Below are positions 7,504 through 16,420 of a stretch of DNA of 64,000 nucleotides, piece by piece. Both the position numbers and the translations under genes were made by a program. The notes beneath the pieces are model-generated. The model was not told the DNA's origin, did not search any database, and was given only the letters and a program-made list of their open reading frames with translations. Position 1 is the stretch's first letter. Every line of letters starts with the position of its first letter. The DNA lies in the NCBI GenBank assembly GCA_030263475.1, contig SZPC01000001.1, positions 1-64,000 of the forward strand, given 5' to 3'. Source of the DNA: OLB4 sp002050165. GTDB lineage: Bacteria; Bacteroidota; Ignavibacteria; Tepidaquicellales; Tepidaquicellaceae.

Positions 7504-9285
7504 ATGGAAACATTAACAAAGAAGCCAACCCGAACTTCAGCTACTAACGGGCACGATAATTCTGAATTAATTATTCAGAAAATGTTGTCTGAGGAGCGAA
7601 GGAAACTCGAGGAAGAGCACGGTGTAAATTCAAAACCAATTGAACATTTCAAGAGACCTTTGGAAAGATTCTTTACAAGAGATCAAAGGGCAACTACGAC
7701 CATCCTTTTCGGTGGATTAACTTGGAAACATGAAAAGTTAATCAAAGGCGCGCTTGAAGGTTTGGGTTACAAAACTGATTATCTTCCGACACCTGACAAA
7801 AAGGCGTTTCAATTAGGCAAGGAATACGGAAATAACGGTCAATGCAACCCAACTTATTTCACAGTTGGCAACCTTGTGAAATATCTTCAGGAACTTGAGC
7901 GAAACGGAATGTCACGCGAAGATATATTGGACAACTATGTTTATTTTACCGCCGGAGCTTGCGGACCATGCAGGTTTGGAATGTACGAAGCTGAATACAG
8001 ACTTGCACTAAGGAATTCCGGATTCGAAGGTTTCCGGGTGTTAATCTTTCAGCAAACAGGTGGGTTGTCACAAGAGGAAGCTGAAGCCGGTCTTGAAATG
8101 AATCTCGATTTCTTTCTTGGAATCCTGAACGCAATGATGATAGGCGATATCATAAATGACATCGCTTATCAGATAAGACCTTATGAAGTGAACAAAGGTG
8201 AAACTAATGCAGCAATGCAAAAAGCAATTGAATTATTTTACGAAAAGCTGAAATCAAAACGATATTTCGACTTCAATTCTATGATTGGTAAATTAATTAA
8301 AAAGATTCCGACTTCTGATTACATAATGAAATTGCTCGATCAGTCACTCGGAGATTATTACTTAACTACAATGAATGAAGTTTATGATTTGTTCAACGAA
8401 GTTAAGGTTGACAGGACACAAATGAAACCAATCGTAAAAGTTACCGGCGAGTTTTGGGCACAAACAACAGAAGGCGACGGAAACTTTAATATGTTTGAAT
8501 TCCTGGAACGTGAAGGAGCGCAAGTACTCGTCGAGCCTATTGCAACCTGGATAATGTACATGCTCCATCAGGCGAAAAAGGTCAATGATGACGAAAAAGG
8601 CTTAGACCTGGAGAATGAGTTTGGTGAGAAAGTCAGTTTTATTAAAAAAATTAAAATTGATAAAGAATATAAAAAATCACAGTTCATTTTATCTCTTGCT
8701 GAAAAAATATTTGAACGTGAATATAACAGATTCAGGAAAACTTTAGGTTATCTACCTCATGAGTTGGTTGATCAAAGTATATTAACAAACCTAGCGCATA
8801 AATTCTATCATTCACGTGTTGAAGGCGGTGAAGGTCACTTAGAAGTGGGCAAAAGCATTTATTATACGGAAAATCATTTGTGTCATATGATTCTCTCTTT
8901 GAAACCGTTTGGTTGCATGCCATCAACTCAATCGGATGGTGTTCAGTCTGTTGTAACATCACATTATAAAGAGATGATTTTCCTCCCGATAGAAACCTCC
9001 GGCGAAGGTGATATTAATGCTCATTCGCGGGTACAGATGGCGCTTGGAGAAGCAAAGGCAAAATCGAAACTTGAATTTAAAGAGTGTCTTGAAAAATCCG
9101 GATATAAATTCGAAGAGATAAACGCGTATGTAAGTTCACATGATGAACTGCAGCGACCGTTTTTCAAAGTCTCTCATCGTGATGGAATTGCCGGGATTGG
9201 CGCAAATTTTATTTTAGATGTTGCAGAATTAATGCGTAAAGACGGGATCGAACCCGGTAATACATCAGATATTGTCGCAACTTAA
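7504..9285 (+). CDS. Cysteine-rich CoA-dehydratase/double-cubane-type reductase component (COG3580/HgdB-like)
   Basis: 593 residues, cytoplasmic, no signal peptide. Conserved cysteines stand in GQCNP (C114) and GACGPC (C153, C156), with further ones in LCHM and FGCMPS near residues 460-475. These are placed as in the component of the 2-hydroxyacyl-CoA dehydratase/benzoyl-CoA reductase superfamily that often accompanies tandem activases. Proteins of this superfamily hold low-potential iron-sulfur clusters that accept electrons from an ATP-driven activase. Such an activase is encoded by the next gene, 89 bases downstream. GGAG before the ATG supports the start. The substrate is unknown: no CoA-transferase or dehydratase alpha/beta pair lies nearby, so activity on acyl-CoA is not implied. 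Confidence 0.75.
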   Translation: METLTKKPTRTSATNGHDNSELIIQKMLSEERRKLEEEHGVNSKPIEHFKRPLERFFTRDQRATTTILFGGLTWKHEKLIKGALEGLGYKTDYLPTPDKKAFQLGKEYGNNGQCNPTYFTVGNLVKYLQELERNGMSREDILDNYVYFTAGACGPCRFGMYEAEYRLALRNSGFEGFRVLIFQQTGGLSQEEAEAGLEMNLDFFLGILNAMMIGDIINDIAYQIRPYEVNKGETNAAMQKAIELFYEKLKSKRYFDFNSMIGKLIKKIPTSDYIMKLLDQSLGDYYLTTMNEVYDLFNEVKVDRTQMKPIVKVTGEFWAQTTEGDGNFNMFEFLEREGAQVLVEPIATWIMYMLHQAKKVNDDEKGLDLENEFGEKVSFIKKIKIDKEYKKSQFILSLAEKIFEREYNRFRKTLGYLPHELVDQSILTNLAHKFYHSRVEGGEGHLEVGKSIYYTENHLCHMILSLKPFGCMPSTQSDGVQSVVTSHYKEMIFLPIETSGEGDINAHSRVQMALGEAKAKSKLEFKECLEKSGYKFEEINAYVSSHDELQRPFFKVSHRDGIAGIGANFILDVAELMRKDGIEPGNTSDIVAT

Positions 9286-9374
9286 TTTTAAACATTTGTA
9301 ATACGAAGTATCAAAAGTATTAAATATGATTTCATTAAGGGAATCTGTTTTCAAAGAAAAAAAATTATTTTGAA

Positions 9375-12300
9375 ATGGCTGATAAGCAGACTAAATATTT
9401 TGTCGGGTTCGATGTCGGTTCAACAACCGTTAAGGCAATTGTCGTTGATGTGGTTACAGACGAAATTGTGTGGAGCGACTATCAACGTCACGATACAAAA
9501 CAACCGGAAAAGGCACTCGAATTTTTTCAACGAATTGAAAGCGATCTTGAAATAAAAAAGCCTGATGAACTAAGAGTATTTATAACAGGGTCAGGAGGTG
9601 CAAATATCGGGAAATATGTGGGAGCAAAATTTGTCCAGGAAGTAAATGCTGTATCGCTCGCAGTAGAAAAGCTTTATCCGAATACCGGCTCGGTGATTGA
9701 ACTTGGTGGTCAGGATGCGAAGATAATCATTTTCAAAGATGATCCTGAGACCAGTAGGAAGAAAAAAATTCCTTCAATGAACGATAAATGTGCAGGTGGT
9801 ACAGGAGCTGTGATTGACAAGATAAATGCTAAATTGAAAATTCCCGCCGATAAACTTTGCCAAATGGGTTATCTCGGGTTAAAACTCCATCCAGTTGCCG
9901 GAAAGTGTGGAGTGTTTGCTGAATCTGATATCAATGGATTGCAAAAATCCGGCGTACCTGCAGAAGAACTTATGGCCTCACTGTTTGAATCTATCATTCA
10001 GCAAAACATATCAGTTCTAACGCGTGGTCATACTCTTCGACCGGAGGTATTACTTCTTGGAGGTCCTAATACTTATATAAAAGGTATGCAGGAATGTTGG
10101 AAGTATAATATTCCGTTAATTTGGGAAGAGCGAAAAGTTCAGTTACCTGAGGGTGTTGCACCAGTTGAGCTTATAAAAGCTCCGGAGAATGCTCAGTACT
10201 TCGCAGCCATTGGAGCAGTAGAGTTTGGTAAAGATGAGGGTGAAGAGGTAGGTATATACAGTGGATGGCAGGGGCTCGAGCATTATATTAACGTTGGCAG
10301 GGAAATTGAAAAGAAAACTCTTTCAGGTGGAAGCAATAAAGGTTTGTACCAATCTGAAGAAGAACTTGAGGAGTTTAAAAGGGAATATACCATAAGGAAA
10401 TTTAAACCGGCGGAATTTTCCAAAGGTCAGCTTGTGCAGGGGTTCATAGGTATTGACGGTGGCTCAACTTCAACCAAAGCAGCTCTTCTTTCTCTTGATA
10501 ACGAAGTGCTCGTAAAAGCATATCAGCTTTCAAAAGGGAATCCGATTGAAGATACAATGGAGATAATAGGGAAAATACAAAAACAGATTGAAGATCAAGG
10601 AGCAATTCTTGAAGTTCTTGGAGTTGGAACTACAGGTTATGCAAAAGATATTTTAAAAGATGTATTAAAGGCTGATGTTGCGCTTGTCGAAACTGTTGCT
10701 CATACTCAGGCGGGGCTTCATTATTACCCTGATACTGATGTTATATGTGATGTTGGCGGCCAGGATATTAAAATTATAATTTTGCATCGGGGCAGGGTAG
10801 TGGATTTTAAATTGAATACTCAATGCTCTGCTGGTAATGGATACTTTCTACAGTCAACAGCACAATCCTTTGGATTTGAGGTAGAAAAATATGCTGACAT
10901 AGCGTTTACTGCAAGAGCTTATCCGCGATTTGGTTATGGTTGTGCAGTGTTTATGCAGTCGGACATCGTTGATTTCCAACGTCAAGGCTGGAAACCTGAA
11001 GAAATTATGGCAGGTCTGGCGAATGTTCTACCAAAAAATATCTGGTTGTATGTTTCTCAAATTCCGAATCTCGCAAAATTAGGATCTAATTTTGTTTTTC
11101 AGGGTGGAACTCAGCATAATTTGGCTGCAGTGAAAACACAGGTTGACTTCATCAAAGAGCGTTTCACCGGAAGTGGTGTCGAACCGAAAATATTTGTTCA
11201 CAAGCATACCGGCGAAGCCGGTGCAATTGGTTGTGCCATTGAAGCATGCCGGCTCTATAAAATTGGTCATCGAACTGATTTCATCGGTCTCGACAAGGTC
11301 TCGAAGATTATTTTTAAAACTACGAGGAACGAAGATACACGTTGCTATTTTTGTAAGAATAAATGTCTCAGGACTTTTATTGACGTTAAAACTGAGATTG
11401 AGAAAGGTAAAACCTATGATGAAGTTAAAAATGCTTTCATAAATAAGAAAGAATTTTCTGATGATGAGATTGTTAATCCCAATTCCAAAGTTCCTATGGC
11501 GGGAGATACAAAGCGCTTGATTATTGCAACCTGTGAAAAAGGTACCGTTGAAGATATTGGCTCTATGAAAGATATTAAAAAGGGATTAGACGAGATTAAG
11601 AAGTTAAATCCTAATATAGTTGATGAAGCAGCAAAACTTGCATGGTGCTCCTGGAAACCGGAAGTATTTAATCCCCAAATTGACGAACCGAAAGGTATTT
11701 TTGTGTCAGGTTCAAAGCGTAGGGAATATGTTAAACGGAAGGAGCTGATAGAAAACCGAAAGAATATTGTTATCGGAATACCGAGAGTTTTAAATATGTA
11801 TCAGCACAATCCATTTTTTACTGCATACTTCGAAGCTCTGGGTATTATGCCGGGTAATTTTGTTTATTCAGATTATACAACTGAAGAATTATATAAAGCA
11901 GGTGCAAAGCGTGGAAGTATTGATCCGTGTTATCCTTCAAAGGTAGCGATTCCACATGTTCACAACCTGCTGTATGTAAAGTCAAAACGGAAGAAAATTG
12001 ATTTTATTTTTTCGCCAATCGTTGATAATATGCCGTCGGAACTTGAATATGCACAAGCTCACAATGCATGTCCGACAATCACGGCAACAATGGGAGTAGT
12101 TAAGGCAGCGTTTACAAAGGAAGGTGATTTGTTCAAAGAATTCGGAGTTGAATATGTATCGCCGTTTATTCAGCTAAACTCGGAACACCTTACTGCGAGA
12201 CAGTTGTTTCAAGCATTCAAAGACAGATTTGGACTTTCAGAGGATGAAAATAATTTTGCAGTCGCCGAAGGTTATAAAGCATACAACAAATTTGTGAATT

Positions 12301-12980
12301 CATTGAAGGAACGGTCGCTTGAAGTTTTACGGGAAATTGAAAGAGAGGGGAAAATAGGGATAGTTGTGCTCGCAAGACCATACCATAATGATCCGGGTAT
12401 TAACCATGAAATACTGGAGGAATTTCAAAAGTTAGGCTATCCTGTTTTCTATCAGGATGCGCTTCCAACCAATCCTGAAATTCTTGATGAACTTTTTGGT
12501 GATGAAGTCAGAGCCGGTAATATTAAGTCTCCGTTTGATATCTCCGATGTTTGGAAGAATTCTTATTCTGAAAATACTTCACGCAAAATTTGGGCTGCAA
12601 AGTATACTACACGACATCCAAATCTCGTTGCACTTGAACTTTCATCCTTTAAGTGTGGACACGATGCACCAATTTACACAATAATTCAGGAAATTGTAGA
12701 AAGGTCCGGGACTCCATATTTTTCGTTCAAGGATATTGATGAAAACAAACCGTCAGGCGCAATTAAGATAAGAGTTGAAACTATCAGTTATTTCCTGAAA
12801 CGCTATCGGGAGGATATGGTCCAGAAAAGGAAAAAGGTTCAACAGATTGAAGAGAAGTTAAAAGCAATGGAAGAAAAAATGAGAAGCAATTATTTGCAAA
12901 AAGAAAAGCGCGATATTTTTTCCTATCCTGAAAAAATAACGGTAACGAACGGATCAAAACAAATTACGATTGACGATTGA
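9375..12980 (+). CDS. Tandem BadF/HgdC-type ATPase (acyl-CoA dehydratase activase) fused to a DUF2229-like domain
   Basis: 1201 residues. Two ASKHA ATPase domains lie in tandem: domain 1 (about 8-285) with GFDVGSTTVKA (11-21), ELGGQDAK, NDKCAGGTG (C139) and GKCGVFAESD (C178); domain 2 (about 355-625) with GIDGGSTSTKA, DVGGQDIK, TQCSAGNG (C484) and GYGCAVFMQSD. The paired cysteines are those that bridge the 4Fe-4S cluster in activases such as HgdC. A C-terminal region (about 650-1201) carries CYFCKNKC, DPCYPS, NACPT and FKCGHDAP and matches the DUF2229 module of large activase-related proteins. The family couples ATP hydrolysis to electron transfer onto a partner iron-sulfur protein, here most likely the preceding gene product. 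The true substrate is not apparent. Confidence 0.85.
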   Translation: MADKQTKYFVGFDVGSTTVKAIVVDVVTDEIVWSDYQRHDTKQPEKALEFFQRIESDLEIKKPDELRVFITGSGGANIGKYVGAKFVQEVNAVSLAVEKLYPNTGSVIELGGQDAKIIIFKDDPETSRKKKIPSMNDKCAGGTGAVIDKINAKLKIPADKLCQMGYLGLKLHPVAGKCGVFAESDINGLQKSGVPAEELMASLFESIIQQNISVLTRGHTLRPEVLLLGGPNTYIKGMQECWKYNIPLIWEERKVQLPEGVAPVELIKAPENAQYFAAIGAVEFGKDEGEEVGIYSGWQGLEHYINVGREIEKKTLSGGSNKGLYQSEEELEEFKREYTIRKFKPAEFSKGQLVQGFIGIDGGSTSTKAALLSLDNEVLVKAYQLSKGNPIEDTMEIIGKIQKQIEDQGAILEVLGVGTTGYAKDILKDVLKADVALVETVAHTQAGLHYYPDTDVICDVGGQDIKIIILHRGRVVDFKLNTQCSAGNGYFLQSTAQSFGFEVEKYADIAFTARAYPRFGYGCAVFMQSDIVDFQRQGWKPEEIMAGLANVLPKNIWLYVSQIPNLAKLGSNFVFQGGTQHNLAAVKTQVDFIKERFTGSGVEPKIFVHKHTGEAGAIGCAIEACRLYKIGHRTDFIGLDKVSKIIFKTTRNEDTRCYFCKNKCLRTFIDVKTEIEKGKTYDEVKNAFINKKEFSDDEIVNPNSKVPMAGDTKRLIIATCEKGTVEDIGSMKDIKKGLDEIKKLNPNIVDEAAKLAWCSWKPEVFNPQIDEPKGIFVSGSKRREYVKRKELIENRKNIVIGIPRVLNMYQHNPFFTAYFEALGIMPGNFVYSDYTTEELYKAGAKRGSIDPCYPSKVAIPHVHNLLYVKSKRKKIDFIFSPIVDNMPSELEYAQAHNACPTITATMGVVKAAFTKEGDLFKEFGVEYVSPFIQLNSEHLTARQLFQAFKDRFGLSEDENNFAVAEGYKAYNKFVNSLKERSLEVLREIEREGKIGIVVLARPYHNDPGINHEILEEFQKLGYPVFYQDALPTNPEILDELFGDEVRAGNIKSPFDISDVWKNSYSENTSRKIWAAKYTTRHPNLVALELSSFKCGHDAPIYTIIQEIVERSGTPYFSFKDIDENKPSGAIKIRVETISYFLKRYREDMVQKRKKVQQIEEKLKAMEEKMRSNYLQKEKRDIFSYPEKITVTNGSKQITIDD

Positions 12981-13024
12981 GAAATTGTTTAAATTTTGGA
13001 AGGGGAGTTTACTAAGTATAAATT

Positions 13025-15862
13025 TTATTTCAGCAGTAACATTTTTTTTGTTACAGAAAAATTTTCGGTGGACAATTTATAGAAATATACTCCGCTCGGT
13101 AAGTAGCTTCCGTCAAATTTTATTGTATGCCTACCTGCACTGTAAAGATTATCCTTCAGAACTTCAATTAGTTTTCTGCCGGAAATGTCAAATACTGTCA
13201 GGTTAATTCTTGCATCGGACTCCAATGAAAAGCTGATGTTAGTAACTGGATTAAATGGATTCGGGTAATTTTGCTCTAATGAATTGTTCATAGCAATTAT
13301 TGGATCTTGGCTAACTGAAAGTTGGTTTTCAGGGTGCTCATAAATAATTACGCCTTGTCCTGCAGTTGCTATCCATAGTTCATTTTGATGTAATGGATCA
13401 GGATTAATTCTCAATGAATTAACTCCCGGGATTGAACCGGTAATTTCCTGCCATAAAGAAAATGACCCTGAACTGTCTATTACTGATCTGTATATTTTAT
13501 TAAACCTATCCTGCCCTCGACGTCCAAAAACATAAATTTGTTTTACACCCGGATTGAATGACAATTTTTTTACTTCAACTTGCTCAGCAGAAACAAATCC
13601 TTCAATTCTTGTGAACACCCAATTTGTGTCATTGCCATGATCAGCAGAGTAATAAACTCCATGGTTCTGAATTGCAACATACAAAACACCGTCATGATAT
13701 CTCAGGCAACCTTCGTCTTTGTATTGATTATTGCTGACAACATCGCTCACTTTTTGCCAATTTGTACCTCTATCGGTGCTGACAAATAACCCACCTGCGT
13801 TTTGGTTACCAATAATTCCTTCCAGATACAGGAAAACTTTCCCTTGCGGACTCTTAGCGAGATTGAATTGGTTTGTGAATAAACCTGACGTAGTCCCGAG
13901 CGGAGTTATTTGTGAATGTTCAAAGGCATCCCGGGTAATGAGATCATCTTTATCCCACCCCATAAAAGATGCCTTGGAAACATTAATAAAGTCAGATTGA
14001 CTATTTATATCTACCGTGTAAATTCCAAGGTCACTATATCCTGGTTCAATACTGCTATGTTTAGAATTACTTGCACCGAGCATAACAACGAGCCTGTAAT
14101 TATGATTTGCGAGTGGTAAGACAATGCCGTCGCTTAATACACGATTAGGGGTAAATGCCCAAGGTAAATCACAAATCTCGTGATAAAGCACCATTCCACT
14201 TTCAATCCGTTTGTACATTTTTGCCCGATGATGGTAAACATTACCACCAATATTATAGCTAATATTATTCTTACCAGGAAGTCGAAGTACCCTTGTAACA
14301 TTCGTAATATATGTATCATCATAGTCAGGTTGTCCATCGCAAATATGGATGTTAGTTCCTTGTCTGTCGTAATTGAGTTTAGAGTAATTTAACGAGCCGT
14401 AATACGAAGTATATGCGTTTGTCCAATCGCTTATCGGTAATTGGATGTAAGATTGTAAAGTCGGATCAAATAAGATATCGTAAACTACCGGAATGTTCAT
14501 GCCGTTGACAGTATATTGCCACGTTGAATGATTTTGTTCGTCAATATAAATTATCCCACCATCTTCAGATTTGAATGCGCCGGCCCCACCACTGCAATAC
14601 CAGATATTCCTGTAAGCTTCATTCGGATTTTGAACAACATGATTCATACCTGTATAAATAAAGTCAGATAACTCTGATTGGTATTGGTGGTTCGGGAAAT
14701 TCTGGCTATTAGTTGAATATCTGAAAACTACCTGTGAGCCAGTTTTAGGTCGAGGATCACCGTTACCTGTCCAGGTGCTACCGTAATTACTCGATAACCT
14801 TAATGGTCTCTCATATCTCCCGGCTAGTATCATACTTTCAGAATCATCGAAATCATTAATCAAAGTTAAAGCGGAAAAAAGTTTTCGCGTTAAACCATTT
14901 TCTCCGCCATACACAATGGAAGAATCGAACTTCATTGAAAGGTCAATCCAAGAATTATCGGATGAATTGTATCTCGTTAAAAATCTTGTAGTAGAATCAC
15001 CACCGCCAGCTATGAATGCAAAGAAATTATTCCCCGAATACTTTTGAAATAAAATTCGCCTTACATCTGGGATGTGATAATATTCAAAATGCCAGTTTAA
15101 TCCGTAATCGGTACTTCTGTAAATACCTCGAGTCGTACCGATCCAAATTTCGGGATGCCCCTTCAACATTGAAATGCAGATAATTGTATCGCCGGTTTGA
15201 AAAGGTACATTGTTAACTTTGACCCAATGTGCTCCACCATTCGTGCTCTTATATAAAATCGGGGGGAGAGTAGAGATCGGAGAAATTCCACCGGCATACA
15301 ACACATTCGAGCTGTCGGGATGATATAAAATGCATTCACCGCCCACTTTTAATTTCAAGCAGTTACCAGCAAAAACCAAACCGGGCGGTTCAAAAGTCGG
15401 TCGCTCCCATGTATCACCACCGTTAGTAGAGCGCCAGATAGAGCGGTAAACCCCACCTTCTATCGCATCAGAGGGATTGTTGCCCCATGCAACTAAAATT
15501 GTATCTCCCGTGCTATGTTGGCCAAGTTTTGGTTTTACGGCAATTCCCTGAATCATTAATTCTGATGGCGAAATATTCTTTCTGAAATTTGAAATGAATA
15601 CCCAGCTAATTCCATTATTTGTACTTTTATACACACCGCCGATGTCTGTTCTTGCGTAAATTACCTGTTTTGTTATTCCAGGTAATGAGTTTGAATTGTA
15701 TTTTACAGGGAATAAACCGGTAACATATCCAGCGCCCTCAAAATTTAATGAACGAAATCGTTGAGCTGAGGCAATTTCCGGTATAAAAATTTCAGCTATA
15801 GCTATAATGAGAAGTAAAAATATAGCAAAGAAATTTATTCGGTTTACTGAAACAGTATTCAA
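13025..15862 (-). CDS. Large secreted beta-propeller protein with T9SS sorting domain
   Basis: 945 residues. A signal peptide (about 1-33, ending ASA-Q) is followed by a long sortilin/GH74-like propeller region with many Asp boxes (STNNGISW, STNGGDTW, STNGGAHW, STDYGLNW, SSNYGSTW, STDRGTNW) and the phrase YARTDIGGVYKS, which recalls xyloglucanase-type GH74 proteins. The C terminus has QNYPNPFNP and a T9SS type A domain ending KKMLLLK. I cannot confirm the GH74 catalytic aspartates, so glycosidase activity is a possibility only. It converges on the activase gene with 44 bases between the stops and no clear terminator. It probably forms a single-gene unit. Confidence 0.82.
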   Translation of the reverse strand: MNTVSVNRINFFAIFLLLIIAIAEIFIPEIASAQRFRSLNFEGAGYVTGLFPVKYNSNSLPGITKQVIYARTDIGGVYKSTNNGISWVFISNFRKNISPSELMIQGIAVKPKLGQHSTGDTILVAWGNNPSDAIEGGVYRSIWRSTNGGDTWERPTFEPPGLVFAGNCLKLKVGGECILYHPDSSNVLYAGGISPISTLPPILYKSTNGGAHWVKVNNVPFQTGDTIICISMLKGHPEIWIGTTRGIYRSTDYGLNWHFEYYHIPDVRRILFQKYSGNNFFAFIAGGGDSTTRFLTRYNSSDNSWIDLSMKFDSSIVYGGENGLTRKLFSALTLINDFDDSESMILAGRYERPLRLSSNYGSTWTGNGDPRPKTGSQVVFRYSTNSQNFPNHQYQSELSDFIYTGMNHVVQNPNEAYRNIWYCSGGAGAFKSEDGGIIYIDEQNHSTWQYTVNGMNIPVVYDILFDPTLQSYIQLPISDWTNAYTSYYGSLNYSKLNYDRQGTNIHICDGQPDYDDTYITNVTRVLRLPGKNNISYNIGGNVYHHRAKMYKRIESGMVLYHEICDLPWAFTPNRVLSDGIVLPLANHNYRLVVMLGASNSKHSSIEPGYSDLGIYTVDINSQSDFINVSKASFMGWDKDDLITRDAFEHSQITPLGTTSGLFTNQFNLAKSPQGKVFLYLEGIIGNQNAGGLFVSTDRGTNWQKVSDVVSNNQYKDEGCLRYHDGVLYVAIQNHGVYYSADHGNDTNWVFTRIEGFVSAEQVEVKKLSFNPGVKQIYVFGRRGQDRFNKIYRSVIDSSGSFSLWQEITGSIPGVNSLRINPDPLHQNELWIATAGQGVIIYEHPENQLSVSQDPIIAMNNSLEQNYPNPFNPVTNISFSLESDARINLTVFDISGRKLIEVLKDNLYSAGRHTIKFDGSYLPSGVYFYKLSTENFSVTKKMLLLK

Positions 15863-16006
15863 TCTAAAACTAAAAGCTTTATAATTTTTTAAAATTCTTA
15901 TAATTGTATTGCGGAAAGTTATAAAATAAAAAATTTAAATACACTTGACAATTATATTATGCAGTTAAGAATATGTTCGAAACAAAGTATCCGGTGTGGT
16001 TAAAGA

Positions 16007-16420
16007 TTAACGGTGATACTTGTTTCGATTCAGATATTCTTTGTACAAAGAGAGGTCTTCTGCTAATGAAAAAAATGATGCAACACTTTGTTGATTTAAC
16101 AGAAGGTATTTTTGTTTGAAACTTTGAGCTTGTGAAAGATCAAGGTTTGATGTGAATTTCTCGAGCAAATTCCTGAGCTTCATTATAGCGTCATTAAATT
16201 CTCTCCTGATATTTTCAGCCGGCTCATTGCCAAGCGAAACTTTATTCCCCAGAATCTTCCTCAAGCCTGTAAGAAATTTAGCAGTGAAAATCAGTTCATT
16301 TAAATTATCCGGTTGTCCGATATATTCTATCAGGAGTCCAACATCAAAAAAGTTTATGATTGGTCTGTTACTGCACGAAGAAACTTCTAAAAGTAATTTA
16401 GATGTATTATCTGAGATCAT
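16007..16420 (-). CDS. Unknown small helical protein translationally coupled to secA
   Basis: 137 residues with no signal peptide. It is mostly predicted helix, with a C-terminal half rich in Leu, Lys, Glu and Gln that could form a helical hairpin. The ATG (16418-16420) overlaps the secA stop by one base (TAATG), so it is very likely cotranslated with secA. I do not recognise the family. The size and all-helical pattern resemble four-helix-bundle proteins of the 23S-intervening-sequence type, but no diagnostic motif is visible. Confidence 0.6.
   Translation of the reverse strand: MISDNTSKLLLEVSSCSNRPIINFFDVGLLIEYIGQPDNLNELIFTAKFLTGLRKILGNKVSLGNEPAENIRREFNDAIMKLRNLLEKFTSNLDLSQAQSFKQKYLLLNQQSVASFFSLAEDLSLYKEYLNRNKYHR

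Noticed and set aside
15979..16026. AAGTATC/GATACTT pair around the end of the unknown gene after secA
   Set aside because: Seven-bp stem overlapping the coding end, with no clean T run. Not strong enough to call a terminator.
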